Of a DNA stretch of 64,000 nucleotides, positions 1 to 8,501 are shown piece after piece. The notes under the pieces are model-generated. The model did not search any database and was not told the DNA's origin. It saw only the letters and a list, made by a program, of their open reading frames with translations. The translations under genes were made by a program, and so were the position numbers. The DNA is from Gemmatimonadaceae bacterium. GTDB taxonomy: Bacteria; Gemmatimonadota; Gemmatimonadetes; Gemmatimonadales; Gemmatimonadaceae. The DNA is taken from assembly GCA_036496605.1 (NCBI GenBank), contig DASXKV010000002.1, forward strand, positions 1 through 64,000, in the 5' to 3' direction. How positions within the stretch are numbered: position 1 is the first letter of the stretch; each line of letters starts with the position of its first letter.

Positions 1-1185
1 CGCGATCCGATTCTCATGATCGACGAGATCGACAAGATGTCCGGCGGGGGCCCGAGCGGCGACCCGACGGCGGCGATGCTCGAGGTCCTCGATCCGTCGC
101 AGAACAACGCCTTCGTCGATCATTATCTCAACCTGCCCTTCGACCTTTCCTCCTCGCTCTTCGTCTGCACGGCGAACAATCTGTACGACATTCCCGCGCC
201 GCTCCGCGACCGCATGGAAGTCATCAAGATCGCCGGCTACACCGTCGAGGAGAAAGTCGAGATCGCATGGCGGTACATGCTTCCCCGCCTGCTCGAGGAG
301 CACGGCATCACCGACAAAGACATACAGTTCACCGACGAGTCGCTTTCCTTCATCTCGAATCGGTATTCACGAGAAGCCGGCCTGCGCAATTTCGAGCGCA
401 ATCTCGCGGCGATCATGAGGAAGCGGGCGCGCCGCAAGGCAGAGGGCGAAGAGGGCGCGTGGGTGATCGACCTCGAAAAAGTCGAAGAGATCCTCGGCAT
501 TCCTCGTTATGCAGTCGAGGAAGCGGAGAAGGTCCCCGAAGTCGGTGTCGCCACGGGCCTCGCCTGGACGGCGACGGGCGGCGATCTCATGATCATCGAG
601 GCGCTGAAGATGCCTGGTACCGGCCGTCTGACGGTTACGGGTCAGCTCGGCGAAGTCATGCGCGAAAGCGTCGATGCGGCCTACTCCTACGTGCGATCGC
701 GCGCCGGCCAACTCGGGATTCCAGATTCGGATTTCCGCGAATACGATCTACACATTCACCTTCCTGCTGGTGCGATCCCGAAGGACGGACCGAGCGCGGG
801 CATCACGCTCACGCTCACGATCGCCAGCACGCTCAGCGGCCGGCCGGTGCGACGCGACGTGGCGATGACCGGCGAGGTCACGCTCCGTGGAAAAGTGCTC
901 GAGATCGGCGGTTTGAAGGAGAAGATCCTGGCTGCCTATCGAGCGGGTTTGCGCGAGGTGATTCTCCCAAAGTCGAACGAAAAGGACCTTCGCGACGTGC
1001 CCGCCGAAGTGAAGCAAAACATGGCGTTCACCTTCGTCGAGCGCATGGACGAGGTGCTGCACCTGGCATTGCTCCCAGCACCGTTAGGCGTCGCCGACGT
1101 CACCGAGCCGGAGCCGTCGCCAGGTATCGCGGGCTCGTCAACGAGAGTGGATCGCGAAGATTCGGTGGCGGCGCGCGGGGCGTGA
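1..1185 (+). CDS. lon: Lon protease, 5'-truncated by the window edge
   Basis: This is the C-terminal part of an ATP-dependent Lon protease, which unfolds and degrades damaged or regulatory cytoplasmic proteins. The frame is open from base 1; an internal Met codon lies at 16. About 394 residues are visible. They begin at the AAA Walker B motif (ILMIDEIDK), continue through the sensor and lid regions, and end with the S16 peptidase domain. The catalytic Ser is in PKDGPSAG (codon 793-795) and the catalytic Lys is the second Lys of GGLKEK (codon 922-924). The Ser-Lys spacing is 43 residues, as in E. coli Lon. A second, complete lon lies at 30635. The C-terminal tail after the peptidase domain is short and non-conserved. 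The downstream gene converges on it across an inverted-repeat terminator region. Confidence 0.95.
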   Translation, partial: RDPILMIDEIDKMSGGGPSGDPTAAMLEVLDPSQNNAFVDHYLNLPFDLSSSLFVCTANNLYDIPAPLRDRMEVIKIAGYTVEEKVEIAWRYMLPRLLEEHGITDKDIQFTDESLSFISNRYSREAGLRNFERNLAAIMRKRARRKAEGEEGAWVIDLEKVEEILGIPRYAVEEAEKVPEVGVATGLAWTATGGDLMIIEALKMPGTGRLTVTGQLGEVMRESVDAAYSYVRSRAGQLGIPDSDFREYDLHIHLPAGAIPKDGPSAGITLTLTIASTLSGRPVRRDVAMTGEVTLRGKVLEIGGLKEKILAAYRAGLREVILPKSNEKDLRDVPAEVKQNMAFTFVERMDEVLHLALLPAPLGVADVTEPEPSPGIAGSSTRVDREDSVAARGA

Positions 1186-1296
1186 TTGGTGGTTGGTGCT
1201 TGGTGGTTGGTTGCTTGTGATTCGGAACGGCCGGCGCGCACCACGCGCCGGCCTTCGGTATTACGAGCCACCAACGACCAGGCCACCAATCCCCAG
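1186..1296. terminator. Bidirectional terminator inside a TTGGTGG-type inverted repeat
   Basis: This gap lies between the convergent lon and DUF445 genes. At its centre is a perfect 10-bp stem (GGCCGGCGCG at 1229-1238, its complement at 1244-1253) with a 5-nt loop. Outside this, the left flank (1186-1213) is built of TTGGTGG/TTGGTGC units and the right flank (1269-1291) of the complementary CCACCAA units, so the whole gap can fold on itself. There is no T-tract. The same units recur at 16360-16461 and 18073-18155. Confidence 0.65.
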
Positions 1297-2547
1297 CTAC
1301 TTCATCCACTTCGAAATCAAGTAAATCACCGTCCCCGCGAGTCCCCCGACGAGCGTACCGTTGATGCGAATGAATTGAAGATCGCGCCCAATGGCCAGCT
1401 CGACGCGCCGCGACGTGACATCCGGGTCCCACGACGCAACGGTGTGCGCGATGAGGTCAGCCACCTCACTCTGATACCGGTCGACGAGGAACATCGCGAC
1501 ATCGACGATAAAGTCGTCGATCTTCTGAAGCAGCTCGGGATCCTTCACCACTGCTTCGCCGAACGCGTTGATCGCGCGCTCGATCGTTCCCGGCGCAACC
1601 TCCTCTGGCGCCTCTGCGTAGCGAACGAGCGCCGTCTTGGCGCGGCCCCACAGCCCAGACGAGAATCGCCGCGCCGCATCGCTCAGGAGCAACTCTTCCT
1701 TGAGTGCCTCGATGCGCGCGGCGACGGCCGGCGAATTATTCAGTTTCTCGATGAAGTTGTCGATCGCGATGTCGAAGCGCTCGCGCAGTGGGTGCGTCGA
1801 ATCGTCCCGGACCTCGATGAGAGTTCGCTCGATGGCCGATACGATCTTGCGATAGATCTTGTCGTCGATGGCGCTGGGCACCCACCACGGCGTCTCCTCC
1901 TCGACACGGAGTCGGATGAGCGCGTGACTGTCCTCCACGGCATTGGCCGCCAGCCGTATCGCGTCGTTGAGCAACTCCTGATGTCGGTTGTCGGCGGTGA
2001 TGATCGACAACAATCGACTGAGCAATGGGGCAGCCTTGATGGCACGGACACGCTCGGCCACGCCCCGATCGATGAATGCCTCGACGTCCTCGTCGCGGAC
2101 CAGTTGAGCAGCCGAGGCGAGCGATGACGCCGCGTGTCGCGCGATCTGTCGCACGTTGTCCGGACTCGCGAGCCACTCCGCCAGTCGCGGTGCCACGTCG
2201 AGACTTCGCAGCCGGTTCGCGATCACGTCGCGCGTGAGAAAGTTCTTCTGCACGAACGCGCCGAGCGTACGCCCCACACGGTCTTTTCGAGCCGGCACGA
2301 TCGCGGTGTGCGGGATCGGAATCCCCATCGGATGACGGAAGAGCGCGGTCACCGCGAACCAGTCGGCCAAGCCGCCAACCATTGCCGCTTCCGCCGTTGC
2401 TCGAATGACGTCGAGCCACGGGTAGCGCGTCACCAGCAAGCGCGTGACGAAGAAGATCACGGTTGCCAGCACGAGCAACGCCGTCGCCCGGCGTTTCATG
2501 CGGTCGAGCTGCGCCTGACGAGTCGCTTCGTCCTGCAGGAGTTGCAT
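1297..2547 (-). CDS. DUF445 family membrane protein (YjiN-like)
   Basis: The 416-residue protein has the DUF445 architecture. A transmembrane segment lies at about residues 24-40, followed by the conserved segment with GGLADWFAVTALF and HPMG...PHTAIVP. A long charged helical region follows, and a second hydrophobic segment sits at the extreme C-terminus (about 395-412). The family has no established biochemical function; E. coli YjiN is the nearest named relative. The ATG at 2547 lies 11 bp after the stop of the metallopeptidase gene, so this is the last gene of a three-gene operon. Two CTA/TTA-free stretches and normal codon use give no sign of transfer. Confidence 0.85.
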   Translation of the reverse strand: MQLLQDEATRQAQLDRMKRRATALLVLATVIFFVTRLLVTRYPWLDVIRATAEAAMVGGLADWFAVTALFRHPMGIPIPHTAIVPARKDRVGRTLGAFVQKNFLTRDVIANRLRSLDVAPRLAEWLASPDNVRQIARHAASSLASAAQLVRDEDVEAFIDRGVAERVRAIKAAPLLSRLLSIITADNRHQELLNDAIRLAANAVEDSHALIRLRVEEETPWWVPSAIDDKIYRKIVSAIERTLIEVRDDSTHPLRERFDIAIDNFIEKLNNSPAVAARIEALKEELLLSDAARRFSSGLWGRAKTALVRYAEAPEEVAPGTIERAINAFGEAVVKDPELLQKIDDFIVDVAMFLVDRYQSEVADLIAHTVASWDPDVTSRRVELAIGRDLQFIRINGTLVGGLAGTVIYLISKWMK

Positions 2548-2558
2548 TCGTGCGCCGC

Positions 2559-3809
2559 TCAGCCGCCCAGAGTCAGGCGAGCCAAATCGACCAACTGCGT
2601 CGACGTGCCCGTTGGGACATCGACGACGAGCACGACGTTCCTGCCGTCGATCTCGCGCGGAGTCACGACAACCGTTCGCCCGCTGCCGTTGTAGGTGCGC
2701 ACACCGCCGGCACCGCTCTTTGCCGCCGGGGCGCGGTAGCGCTTCTCGAATGCCTCGCCTAACGCATTCACGAACTCTGCCGCGTCGATCGCGCTATCCC
2801 ACGCCGACACCCAGGCGAGACCATTGCCACCGGACGTATGCACTATCGCGTAGCGATCGCCGCCCCAGCCAATCGCCGCGCGCGACGCCACGTCTTGATC
2901 TCCGAGGTGCTCGAACAAAAAGAGGCGGGTATCGAACTCACCCAGGGTGTTCTCGTAGATCGTGCCTGGAATCCTGGGTACTGTAATGCGAATGGGCGCG
3001 TCTCGGGGCGTTGTGAAGAACGCGCGGTCATGCATCACTTGTTCGGTCGACTGCGGCATATCCTGAAATGGCAGTCGTCCAGGCTCGTGCTCCTTGAAGC
3101 GCCTCACGAACTCCGCGCCGTTGATATAGGGGAACAGCAATTCCTCCTGGATCACCATCGGCGCCGCACTGAAGATCGGTGAGCTCTGCGAGTCGCGGAT
3201 CAAGTCGCGCATGCGATCCTGGCCGCCCGGCAGTTGGGTCGCGAGGCTGGCACGTGCGCCCAGCATCCAGGTCATCTGCTCGTATGTGGCTTCACCCTCG
3301 ATCACCGCTTGTGCGGCAGTTTGCCGATCATCGTCCCCGCTTTGATGTTGCAACGAGTCGAGGTTGAAATACTGATCCTGGAGCGCGTGCACGAGCTCGT
3401 GATAGATCGTCACGCCGACAACGTCGTCCGGCGCGCCGTTCATGATGTAAAGCACTTTCGTCTTCGGATCGTAGAAGCCGAGGATCTGCTCGGTGAGCAG
3501 ATCCACGAGCAGCTTTCGCACGTTCATCGTGTCGGGGATCAACCCGAGCAGCTTGTACGCAGCTTCCTTTCCAGCGAGATCGCGTTGTGTCGCCGAATCG
3601 CTGAGCTGAGCGAGCAGAAAAGCGCGCACCTGCGCCCTCGACTTGACCTCGAATTTCGGCGGTTGCTTGAACCGGACACCGACCGCCTTCTCGATCCTCG
3701 GAATGTCTTCCTTGACGTGATCGGCGTACGACTGTTCCGAAGCGCCGCGGCGGCAGGCGGCCGCAGGGAGCAGCAGCGCTAGCGTCGCGAACTGCCTCAA
3801 TCGGTCCAC
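2559..3809 (-). CDS. Putative HExxH metallopeptidase, possible lipoprotein
   Basis: The 416-residue protein has a hydrophobic N-terminus ending in LLLPAAAC. This could be a signal peptide with a lipobox-like Cys19, although Ala rather than Leu at -3 makes lipidation uncertain. The HELVH zinc-binding motif is at residues 137-141 (HELVHALQDQYF), typical of gluzincin-like peptidases, and is preceded by a GFYDPKTKVLYI segment. The exact family and substrate are not recognised. The gene start overlaps the end of the upstream Clp-like ATPase gene by 13 bp, so the two are probably translationally coupled. This suggests the ATPase and the peptidase are needed together, though they may act in different compartments. 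Confidence 0.7.
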   Translation of the reverse strand: MDRLRQFATLALLLPAAACRRGASEQSYADHVKEDIPRIEKAVGVRFKQPPKFEVKSRAQVRAFLLAQLSDSATQRDLAGKEAAYKLLGLIPDTMNVRKLLVDLLTEQILGFYDPKTKVLYIMNGAPDDVVGVTIYHELVHALQDQYFNLDSLQHQSGDDDRQTAAQAVIEGEATYEQMTWMLGARASLATQLPGGQDRMRDLIRDSQSSPIFSAAPMVIQEELLFPYINGAEFVRRFKEHEPGRLPFQDMPQSTEQVMHDRAFFTTPRDAPIRITVPRIPGTIYENTLGEFDTRLFLFEHLGDQDVASRAAIGWGGDRYAIVHTSGGNGLAWVSAWDSAIDAAEFVNALGEAFEKRYRAPAAKSGAGGVRTYNGSGRTVVVTPREIDGRNVVLVVDVPTGTSTQLVDLARLTLGG

Positions 3810-5008
3810 GCCACGCTCTTTCCCGACATCAGACTCACGACACGCGCGATGTCGTGCCCGCGGACGACGATTCCCTGCTCCATCAGGAGCCGACTCAACT
3901 CGGACTCCACTTCGGAGAGCGACGCCGTGCTCGGTGTCGCCGGAGCTGCGCTGGTCGGCGCCGCTGCCTCCGTGCTGGCGCTCGCGCTCGCGCTTGGCGC
4001 GGGACGTTTCGGCGGAGGCCCCATGAACAGCGCCTCGAGCTCCGCGCCAAACCGCTCGAGCGCGCCGAAGCCATCCTGCGGGTAGCGATCCTCAGTCCGC
4101 TCGGCGGCGTCCCGCTCGTCCTCCGCGACTGCTTCCTGCCTAACGCTACGTCGGTCATTCGACTCGTTCTTCGCCGCTTCACGGCGCAGCAACGACACGC
4201 GGCGCCGCATGAGCTCCTCGGCTCGCGGCGGATAGCTCGCGACCGCTTGCATGTGCGCACACGCCTCGTCCAGCGCGTCGATCGCTTTGTCGGGACGCAT
4301 CCGATCGGTCACGTACTCGTCGGTGAGCGTCACCGACGAGCGGAGCGCTTCGTCGGAGATGAGCACATTGTGATGTCGCTCGAGTCGCTCCTTACGCGCT
4401 TGCAGAATCTCGAGCGCCTCCACGGCGCCTAGCTCCCGCACGGCGACCTTCTGAAAGCGGCGCTCCAGCGCTGGATCACCGAGAATCCACTTCTCGTATT
4501 CGTCGTTCGTCGTCGCGCCGATAACGCGGAAGTCGCCGCGGACGAGCGCCGGCTTGAGCATGTTGGCGGCATCCATCGCGGCGCCGAGCGCGGTGCCCTG
4601 TCCGATCAGATTGTGCAACTCGTCGATGAAGAGGATCACGTTGCGTGCAGCGGTCGTCTCGGCGACGAGTGCGCTGATGCGCTGTTCGTACTGTCCGCGA
4701 TAGGTCGTGCCCGCGAGCAGCCCAACGTGATCCAGCGAGAGCAGGCGCACGTTGCGCAGGACCAGCGGCACGCGCCCTTCGGCAATGCGTTGCGCCAGAC
4801 CTTCGGCAATTGCGGTCTTTCCCACACCGGCCGGTCCGACGAGCGCTGGATTGTTCTTGCCGTGCCGCAGCAGGATATCGATCACCCGATCGACTTCGGC
4901 GTCGCGACAACGAACGGGTTCGAGGCGCCCGCCGCGTGCGTCCGTCGTGAGATCGCGAGTGAAGCGTTTGAGCGCATCACCCTCTGGCGCCAGGAAATCT
5001 CCAATCAC
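3797..5008 (-). CDS. Single-AAA Clp-like ATPase (ClpA/ClpB D1 only)
   Basis: The 403-residue protein resembles the first AAA module (D1) of ClpA, ClpB and ClpC. Walker A GPAGVGKT is at 58-65, Walker B ILFIDE at 125-130, followed by the typical GATTNDEYEKWI segment, an arginine-finger region (DPALERRF) and the D1 lid. An Ala/Pro/Ser-rich linker follows. The protein then ends in a segment like the helix that precedes D2 in ClpB (DIARVVSLMSGKSV). The N-domain, the coiled-coil M-domain and the whole D2 are absent, and no D2 remnant follows because the next gene starts in the overlap. The start is GTG at 5008, with no clear Shine-Dalgarno site. It could be a truncated paralogue that still works as a D1-only unfoldase; this is inferred. 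Confidence 0.8.
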   Translation of the reverse strand: MIGDFLAPEGDALKRFTRDLTTDARGGRLEPVRCRDAEVDRVIDILLRHGKNNPALVGPAGVGKTAIAEGLAQRIAEGRVPLVLRNVRLLSLDHVGLLAGTTYRGQYEQRISALVAETTAARNVILFIDELHNLIGQGTALGAAMDAANMLKPALVRGDFRVIGATTNDEYEKWILGDPALERRFQKVAVRELGAVEALEILQARKERLERHHNVLISDEALRSSVTLTDEYVTDRMRPDKAIDALDEACAHMQAVASYPPRAEELMRRRVSLLRREAAKNESNDRRSVRQEAVAEDERDAAERTEDRYPQDGFGALERFGAELEALFMGPPPKRPAPSASASASTEAAAPTSAAPATPSTASLSEVESELSRLLMEQGIVVRGHDIARVVSLMSGKSVAWTD

Positions 5009-5149
5009 GACAAAAAAGGGTTAGGGGCTAGGGGCACAAGCGAAGGGGCTAGGCTCTTGGGGCTAGGGCCGAGGGACATCGACGATGGGCGCCTTTGAAC
5101 GCCGCGCCTAGCCCTTAGCCCCTAATCTCTAGCCCCTCCTTTCTACCCC
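5009..5149. repeat. GGGGCTA-type imperfect inverted repeat (intergenic)
   Basis: The left arm, about 5018-5073, is made of repeated GGGGCTA/GGGTTA units. The right arm, 5106-5149, is made of the complementary TAGCCCC units. The arms can pair into a long irregular hairpin. The element separates the stop of the prepilin peptidase gene from the GTG start of the Clp-like gene, both on the minus strand. A terminator function or G-quadruplex formation is possible but inferred. Related elements are at 20385-20447, 25079-25292 and 63451-63533. Confidence 0.7.
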
Positions 5150-6001
5150 TCAGCTCCTCAGGAGCCACCCGAGCCACGTCTCTCCCCAAAGCAACGTCAG
5201 CATCGCAGCAGGCGCAAGGAAGACGCCGAATGGAACGAGCGGCGCTGCGAATGGGCCGCCGCCCAGAGCAAGCTCGGTTTGCTCACGTGTATGCGTACGG
5301 CGAAACCACGTAATCGGATACACGACGCCTAAAAAAGTGACCGCACCGAGAGCCGACGCGACGAACACCGTCATGATCGCGCGCTGTGGACCGAGCGCGC
5401 CGCCGATGAACGCCATCAAAGTGACGTCCCCGAGACCCATCGCTTCCTTCCTGAGCGCAACTTCACCCAGCCATCCAACGATCGCGATCATGCCGGCTCC
5501 CGCGCAGGCGCCGATCAGCGCTTCGTAGGGACCTGCGAAGAGCGAACCCTGTCCGAGGAAGAACGCGACGATTGCGGTGAGCAGAGTCCAGAAGAGGCCG
5601 AAGAGTGTGAACCCATCGGGTATGAGATAAGTCTGCGCGTCGGTCAGCGCGACACCGAGCAAGACCGTCCCGAACACGGCGACGCGAATGGCCGTGAATG
5701 TTGGACCGAATGCAAGCACGCAGGCGAGCCATCCCAGAGCAACCGTCAGCTCACCGATGACATACATGGGAGAAATCGGTTCCGCACAGCAGCGACAACG
5801 CGCGCGCAACGCGAGCCAGCTCACGATCGGAATGTTCTCGAACCAAGCGAGGCGATGCCCGCACTGCGGGCAGCGAGAGCGTGGTCGAATCACCGACTGC
5901 TCTCGCGGCCACCGAACGATGCACACGTTCAGAAAAGAGCCGATACAGGCTCCGAACAGGAACGCGAATGCTGGCGCTAGTTCAGGACTTATTCCGATCA
6001 T
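5150..6001 (-). CDS. Prepilin peptidase / N-methyltransferase (PilD/GspO type)
   Basis: The 283-residue multi-pass inner-membrane aspartic protease cleaves and N-methylates type IV prepilins or type II pseudopilins. The N-terminal domain has GSFLNV and the two zinc-binding Cys pairs (CPQCGH and CRCC), as in bifunctional PilD. The two catalytic aspartates are in the LTDAQTYLIPD segment and the MGLGDV motif. About seven hydrophobic segments are visible. The gene overlaps the upstream methyltransferase gene by 20 bp. The matching assembly ATPase is encoded at 34681-36900, so a pilus or secretion system is likely, although its other parts lie outside the window. Confidence 0.95.
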   Translation of the reverse strand: MIGISPELAPAFAFLFGACIGSFLNVCIVRWPREQSVIRPRSRCPQCGHRLAWFENIPIVSWLALRARCRCCAEPISPMYVIGELTVALGWLACVLAFGPTFTAIRVAVFGTVLLGVALTDAQTYLIPDGFTLFGLFWTLLTAIVAFFLGQGSLFAGPYEALIGACAGAGMIAIVGWLGEVALRKEAMGLGDVTLMAFIGGALGPQRAIMTVFVASALGAVTFLGVVYPITWFRRTHTREQTELALGGGPFAAPLVPFGVFLAPAAMLTLLWGETWLGWLLRS

Positions 6002-6770
6002 TCAATCGTAGCTCATAAAGAAGGATACCTGTCGCAACGGCGACGTTGAGCGACTCCACCGCTGGCGCAATCTCGACCGACACGAGCTTGTCGGCGCTTT
6101 CTCGCGTTCGGGCTGAGAGTCCTGCTCCTTCGTTCCCAACCGCTAGCGCCAGCCGAGCCGGGATGGCGTCGCCTCCCTGAACGAGTCGGAACAGGGACTC
6201 GCCCGCGGCATCGGCGCCCCAAAGCGAAAACTGACGCTCGAAACGGAACGCGGTCAGCTCCTCCCAGGTACAAGCAAGCGTAGGGTGGTGGAACAAAGCC
6301 CCCATTGAACTACGGACGACTTTGGCATTCCAGAGGTCAACGGTTCCGGGCAGACTGACGATGGCGGCAGCTCCCAGAGCCGCCGCCGTGCGTACGATTG
6401 TTCCGACGTTGCCAGGATCCTGCACGCCGTCGAGTACCAGGAGGCGAAACGGCTCGGTCAGTTGCAGAGTGGTGAGATCGCATTGGGGGACTTCGGCGAT
6501 GGCGAGGATTCCCTGGGGTGTTTCGGTTCCTGACGCGGACGCGAATTCGGCGGACGTGACCTCTTGCACCGGAATCCCGCGCTCGCGCACTGCTACAAGG
6601 AGCGGCTCCGTGTGAGTGAGATCAGGTGCTGGTGCGGCGAGGACGCCGCGAATAGTGAGGGGGGAATGGAGAAGCTCGGCTACGGTGCGAACGCCTTCGG
6701 CTATGAAGAGCCCGTGGCGCTCGCGCGCGTGTCGGCGCTGCAGGTCCCGGGCTATGCTCAGCACGCGCAC
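5982..6770 (-). CDS. SpoU/TrmH-family RNA 2'-O-methyltransferase
   Basis: The 262-residue protein has the N-terminal SpoU substrate-binding domain (FIAEGVRTVAELL) and the SPOUT catalytic domain. Its three knot motifs are NVGTIVRTAAALG, AVGNEGAGLS and VESLNVAVATGILLYE. Enzymes of this family methylate ribose 2'-OH groups in rRNA (RlmB-like) or tRNA using S-adenosylmethionine; the exact target cannot be told from sequence. The gene runs into the prepilin peptidase gene with a 20-bp overlap. It is divergent from the M48 protease gene, with 75 bp between them. Confidence 0.93.
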   Translation of the reverse strand: MRVLSIARDLQRRHARERHGLFIAEGVRTVAELLHSPLTIRGVLAAPAPDLTHTEPLLVAVRERGIPVQEVTSAEFASASGTETPQGILAIAEVPQCDLTTLQLTEPFRLLVLDGVQDPGNVGTIVRTAAALGAAAIVSLPGTVDLWNAKVVRSSMGALFHHPTLACTWEELTAFRFERQFSLWGADAAGESLFRLVQGGDAIPARLALAVGNEGAGLSARTRESADKLVSVEIAPAVESLNVAVATGILLYELRLNDRNKS

Positions 6771-6845
6771 GCGAGTAGGCCTTGAACGGGACGGCGAATC
6801 AGGGTTTGCTTTCGGCGAGCCTAACCACGATATGCGAGAACGATC

Positions 6846-7661
6846 ATGAGACGAATTCTAGCCGGTGCACTGTTGGCCGTCACGGCCGCGGGGTGCAGCG
6901 TCTCCACGCAGCAGGAAGTGGAACTCGGCGCGCAATACAGTCAACAAATCAACGCGCAGCTTCCCATCATTCAGGACCCTGAGGTCAATCGCTACATCAA
7001 CGTACTCGGCGATTCGATCGCGCGGCTCACCGCGCGGGGCGACCTACCGTGGCAGTTTTTCGTCGTCAACAGCGCGGAAGTCAACGCGTTCGCCGTACCG
7101 GGTGGTTACATCTACGTCAATCGTGGGCTGATCGAGCGCGCACGGAATCTGAGCGAGCTGGCCGGCGTGCTCGGACACGAGATCGGCCACGTCGTCGAGC
7201 GTCACACGATCAAGCAGATGCAGCAACAGCAGGGCGCGCAAGTCGGAGTTACCCTCGGTTGCGTACTGCTCAACGCGTGTGGGAGCGAGATCGCGCAGGC
7301 AGGAATCAACGTCGCCGGCGGCGCGCTCTTCGCCAAATTCAGCCGCAATGACGAAGCACAGGCCGACGAAGTGGGTATTGCGAACGTCGTACGCGCGGGG
7401 ATCAGCCCCAAGGGAATTCCCGAGATGTTTCAGATTCTCATCGACGAGCGACAGTCGAATCCGGGCGCCGTCGACCTCTGGTTCGGCACGCACCCGACCG
7501 AGGAGAGCCGAATTGCAGACACTCAGGCGATCATCGACAAGATCGATCCGGCGATTCTCCGCTCGCTGACGTACGACTCGCCGCGCTTTCACGACTTCAA
7601 GCAGCGCGTGAGGGCGTTACCGGCTCCGCCACCGCAGCGCACGAACAGTCGCGGTTCATAA
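6846..7661 (+). CDS. M48-family metalloprotease lipoprotein
   Basis: The 271-residue protein has a lipoprotein signal peptide (MRRILAGALLAVTAAGC, lipobox TAAGC). A gluzincin peptidase domain follows, with HEIGHVVERH as the zinc site and a downstream EAQADEVG providing the third zinc ligand. It resembles Loi/BepA-type periplasmic M48 proteases, which handle misfolded outer-membrane proteins; the exact role here is inferred. The Met at 6846 follows an AGAACG stretch and directly begins the signal peptide. The tail is short and Pro-rich, with no TPR domain as found in BepA. A second M48 gene begins at 63537. Confidence 0.92.
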   Translation: MRRILAGALLAVTAAGCSVSTQQEVELGAQYSQQINAQLPIIQDPEVNRYINVLGDSIARLTARGDLPWQFFVVNSAEVNAFAVPGGYIYVNRGLIERARNLSELAGVLGHEIGHVVERHTIKQMQQQQGAQVGVTLGCVLLNACGSEIAQAGINVAGGALFAKFSRNDEAQADEVGIANVVRAGISPKGIPEMFQILIDERQSNPGAVDLWFGTHPTEESRIADTQAIIDKIDPAILRSLTYDSPRFHDFKQRVRALPAPPPQRTNSRGS

Positions 7662-8501
7662 GCGGGCGACGACGCCGCTCACCAGACGCTCGAACTTCGC
7701 GGCGGCACGGGCGGTCGTCTCGATGACCTCGTGGTGCGTGATCGGCGTCGTCGAGAGCCCGCAGGCCAGATTGGTCACACAGCTCACACCGAGGACGCGC
7801 AAACCGAGTGAGCGAGCGACGATCGCCTCGGGTACCGTTGACATCCCGACCGCATCCGCACCCAGAAACGAGAGCATGCGCACTTCGGCCGCTGTCTCGT
7901 AGGTCGGACCAAGCAGCCCACAGTATACGCCTTCGGTGAGCGAGATGCCCTCGTCGCGCGCAACGTTTCGCGCCACCACACAGAGCGCATCGTCGTAGGG
8001 CGACGACATGTCGGGGAACCGGACCTCGTCGCCCGTGACCGGGCCGATGAGAGGATTGAGAAACATGAAATTGATGTGATCGCGTATGAGCATCAGGTCG
8101 CCGGGCGTGAGATTCGGGCGAATGCCGCCAGCTGCGTTCGAGACGATGAGCGTCTTTGCGCCTAACGCTGCCAGAACGCGAGTCGGAAACGCCGCGAGCG
8201 CGGCGGCGTGTCCTTCGTACATGTGAAAGCGCCCCGCGAGCGCAATGACCGGCCGCCCGGCGAGCCTGCCGGCGATCAGGACCCCCGCGTGTCCCGCCAC
8301 CATGGCGGACGGAAAGCCGGGAATCTGACCGAACGGAATTCGCGCGCCGTCAGTGATTCGATTGGCGAGACCGCCCAGCCCTGATCCGAGGATCAGTGCG
8401 GCGACGGGCTTGACGTCGCCGAGGACCGAGCGTACGTGATCCGCAGCGGCGGTCGCGTCGCTGGCGCCGTAGGCCACACGAGGCACCTGGATCGCGTTCA
8501 T
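7656..8501 (-). CDS. Purine nucleoside phosphorylase (trimeric type)
   Basis: The enzyme cleaves inosine or guanosine with phosphate to give the free base and ribose-1-phosphate. With the ATG at 8501 it has 281 residues. Family motifs are the phosphate-binding LILGSGLGG and GRFHMYEGH, the loop SNAAGGIRPNLTPGD, the base-site Glu in GPTYETAAE, the MSTVPEA segment and the Asn in CVTNLACG. The start at 8501 overlaps the add stop as ATGA, which argues for coupling; an alternative ATG is at 8510, and further upstream starts would lie inside add. Its 3' end overlaps that of the convergent M48 gene by 6 bp. It is the last gene of the purine salvage operon. Confidence 0.93.
   Translation of the reverse strand: MNAIQVPRVAYGASDATAAADHVRSVLGDVKPVAALILGSGLGGLANRITDGARIPFGQIPGFPSAMVAGHAGVLIAGRLAGRPVIALAGRFHMYEGHAAALAAFPTRVLAALGAKTLIVSNAAGGIRPNLTPGDLMLIRDHINFMFLNPLIGPVTGDEVRFPDMSSPYDDALCVVARNVARDEGISLTEGVYCGLLGPTYETAAEVRMLSFLGADAVGMSTVPEAIVARSLGLRVLGVSCVTNLACGLSTTPITHHEVIETTARAAAKFERLVSGVVARL

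Noticed and set aside
3797-4200. Frameshifted second AAA module (D2) of the Clp-like protein
   Set aside because: The sequence downstream of the stop is the metallopeptidase gene. No D2 Walker motifs were found in any frame nearby.
5009-5149. Telomere-like or CRISPR-like reading of the G-rich repeats
   Set aside because: Units vary in length and sequence, there are no regular spacers, and they lie inside a chromosome between genes. They are better described as imperfect inverted repeats.
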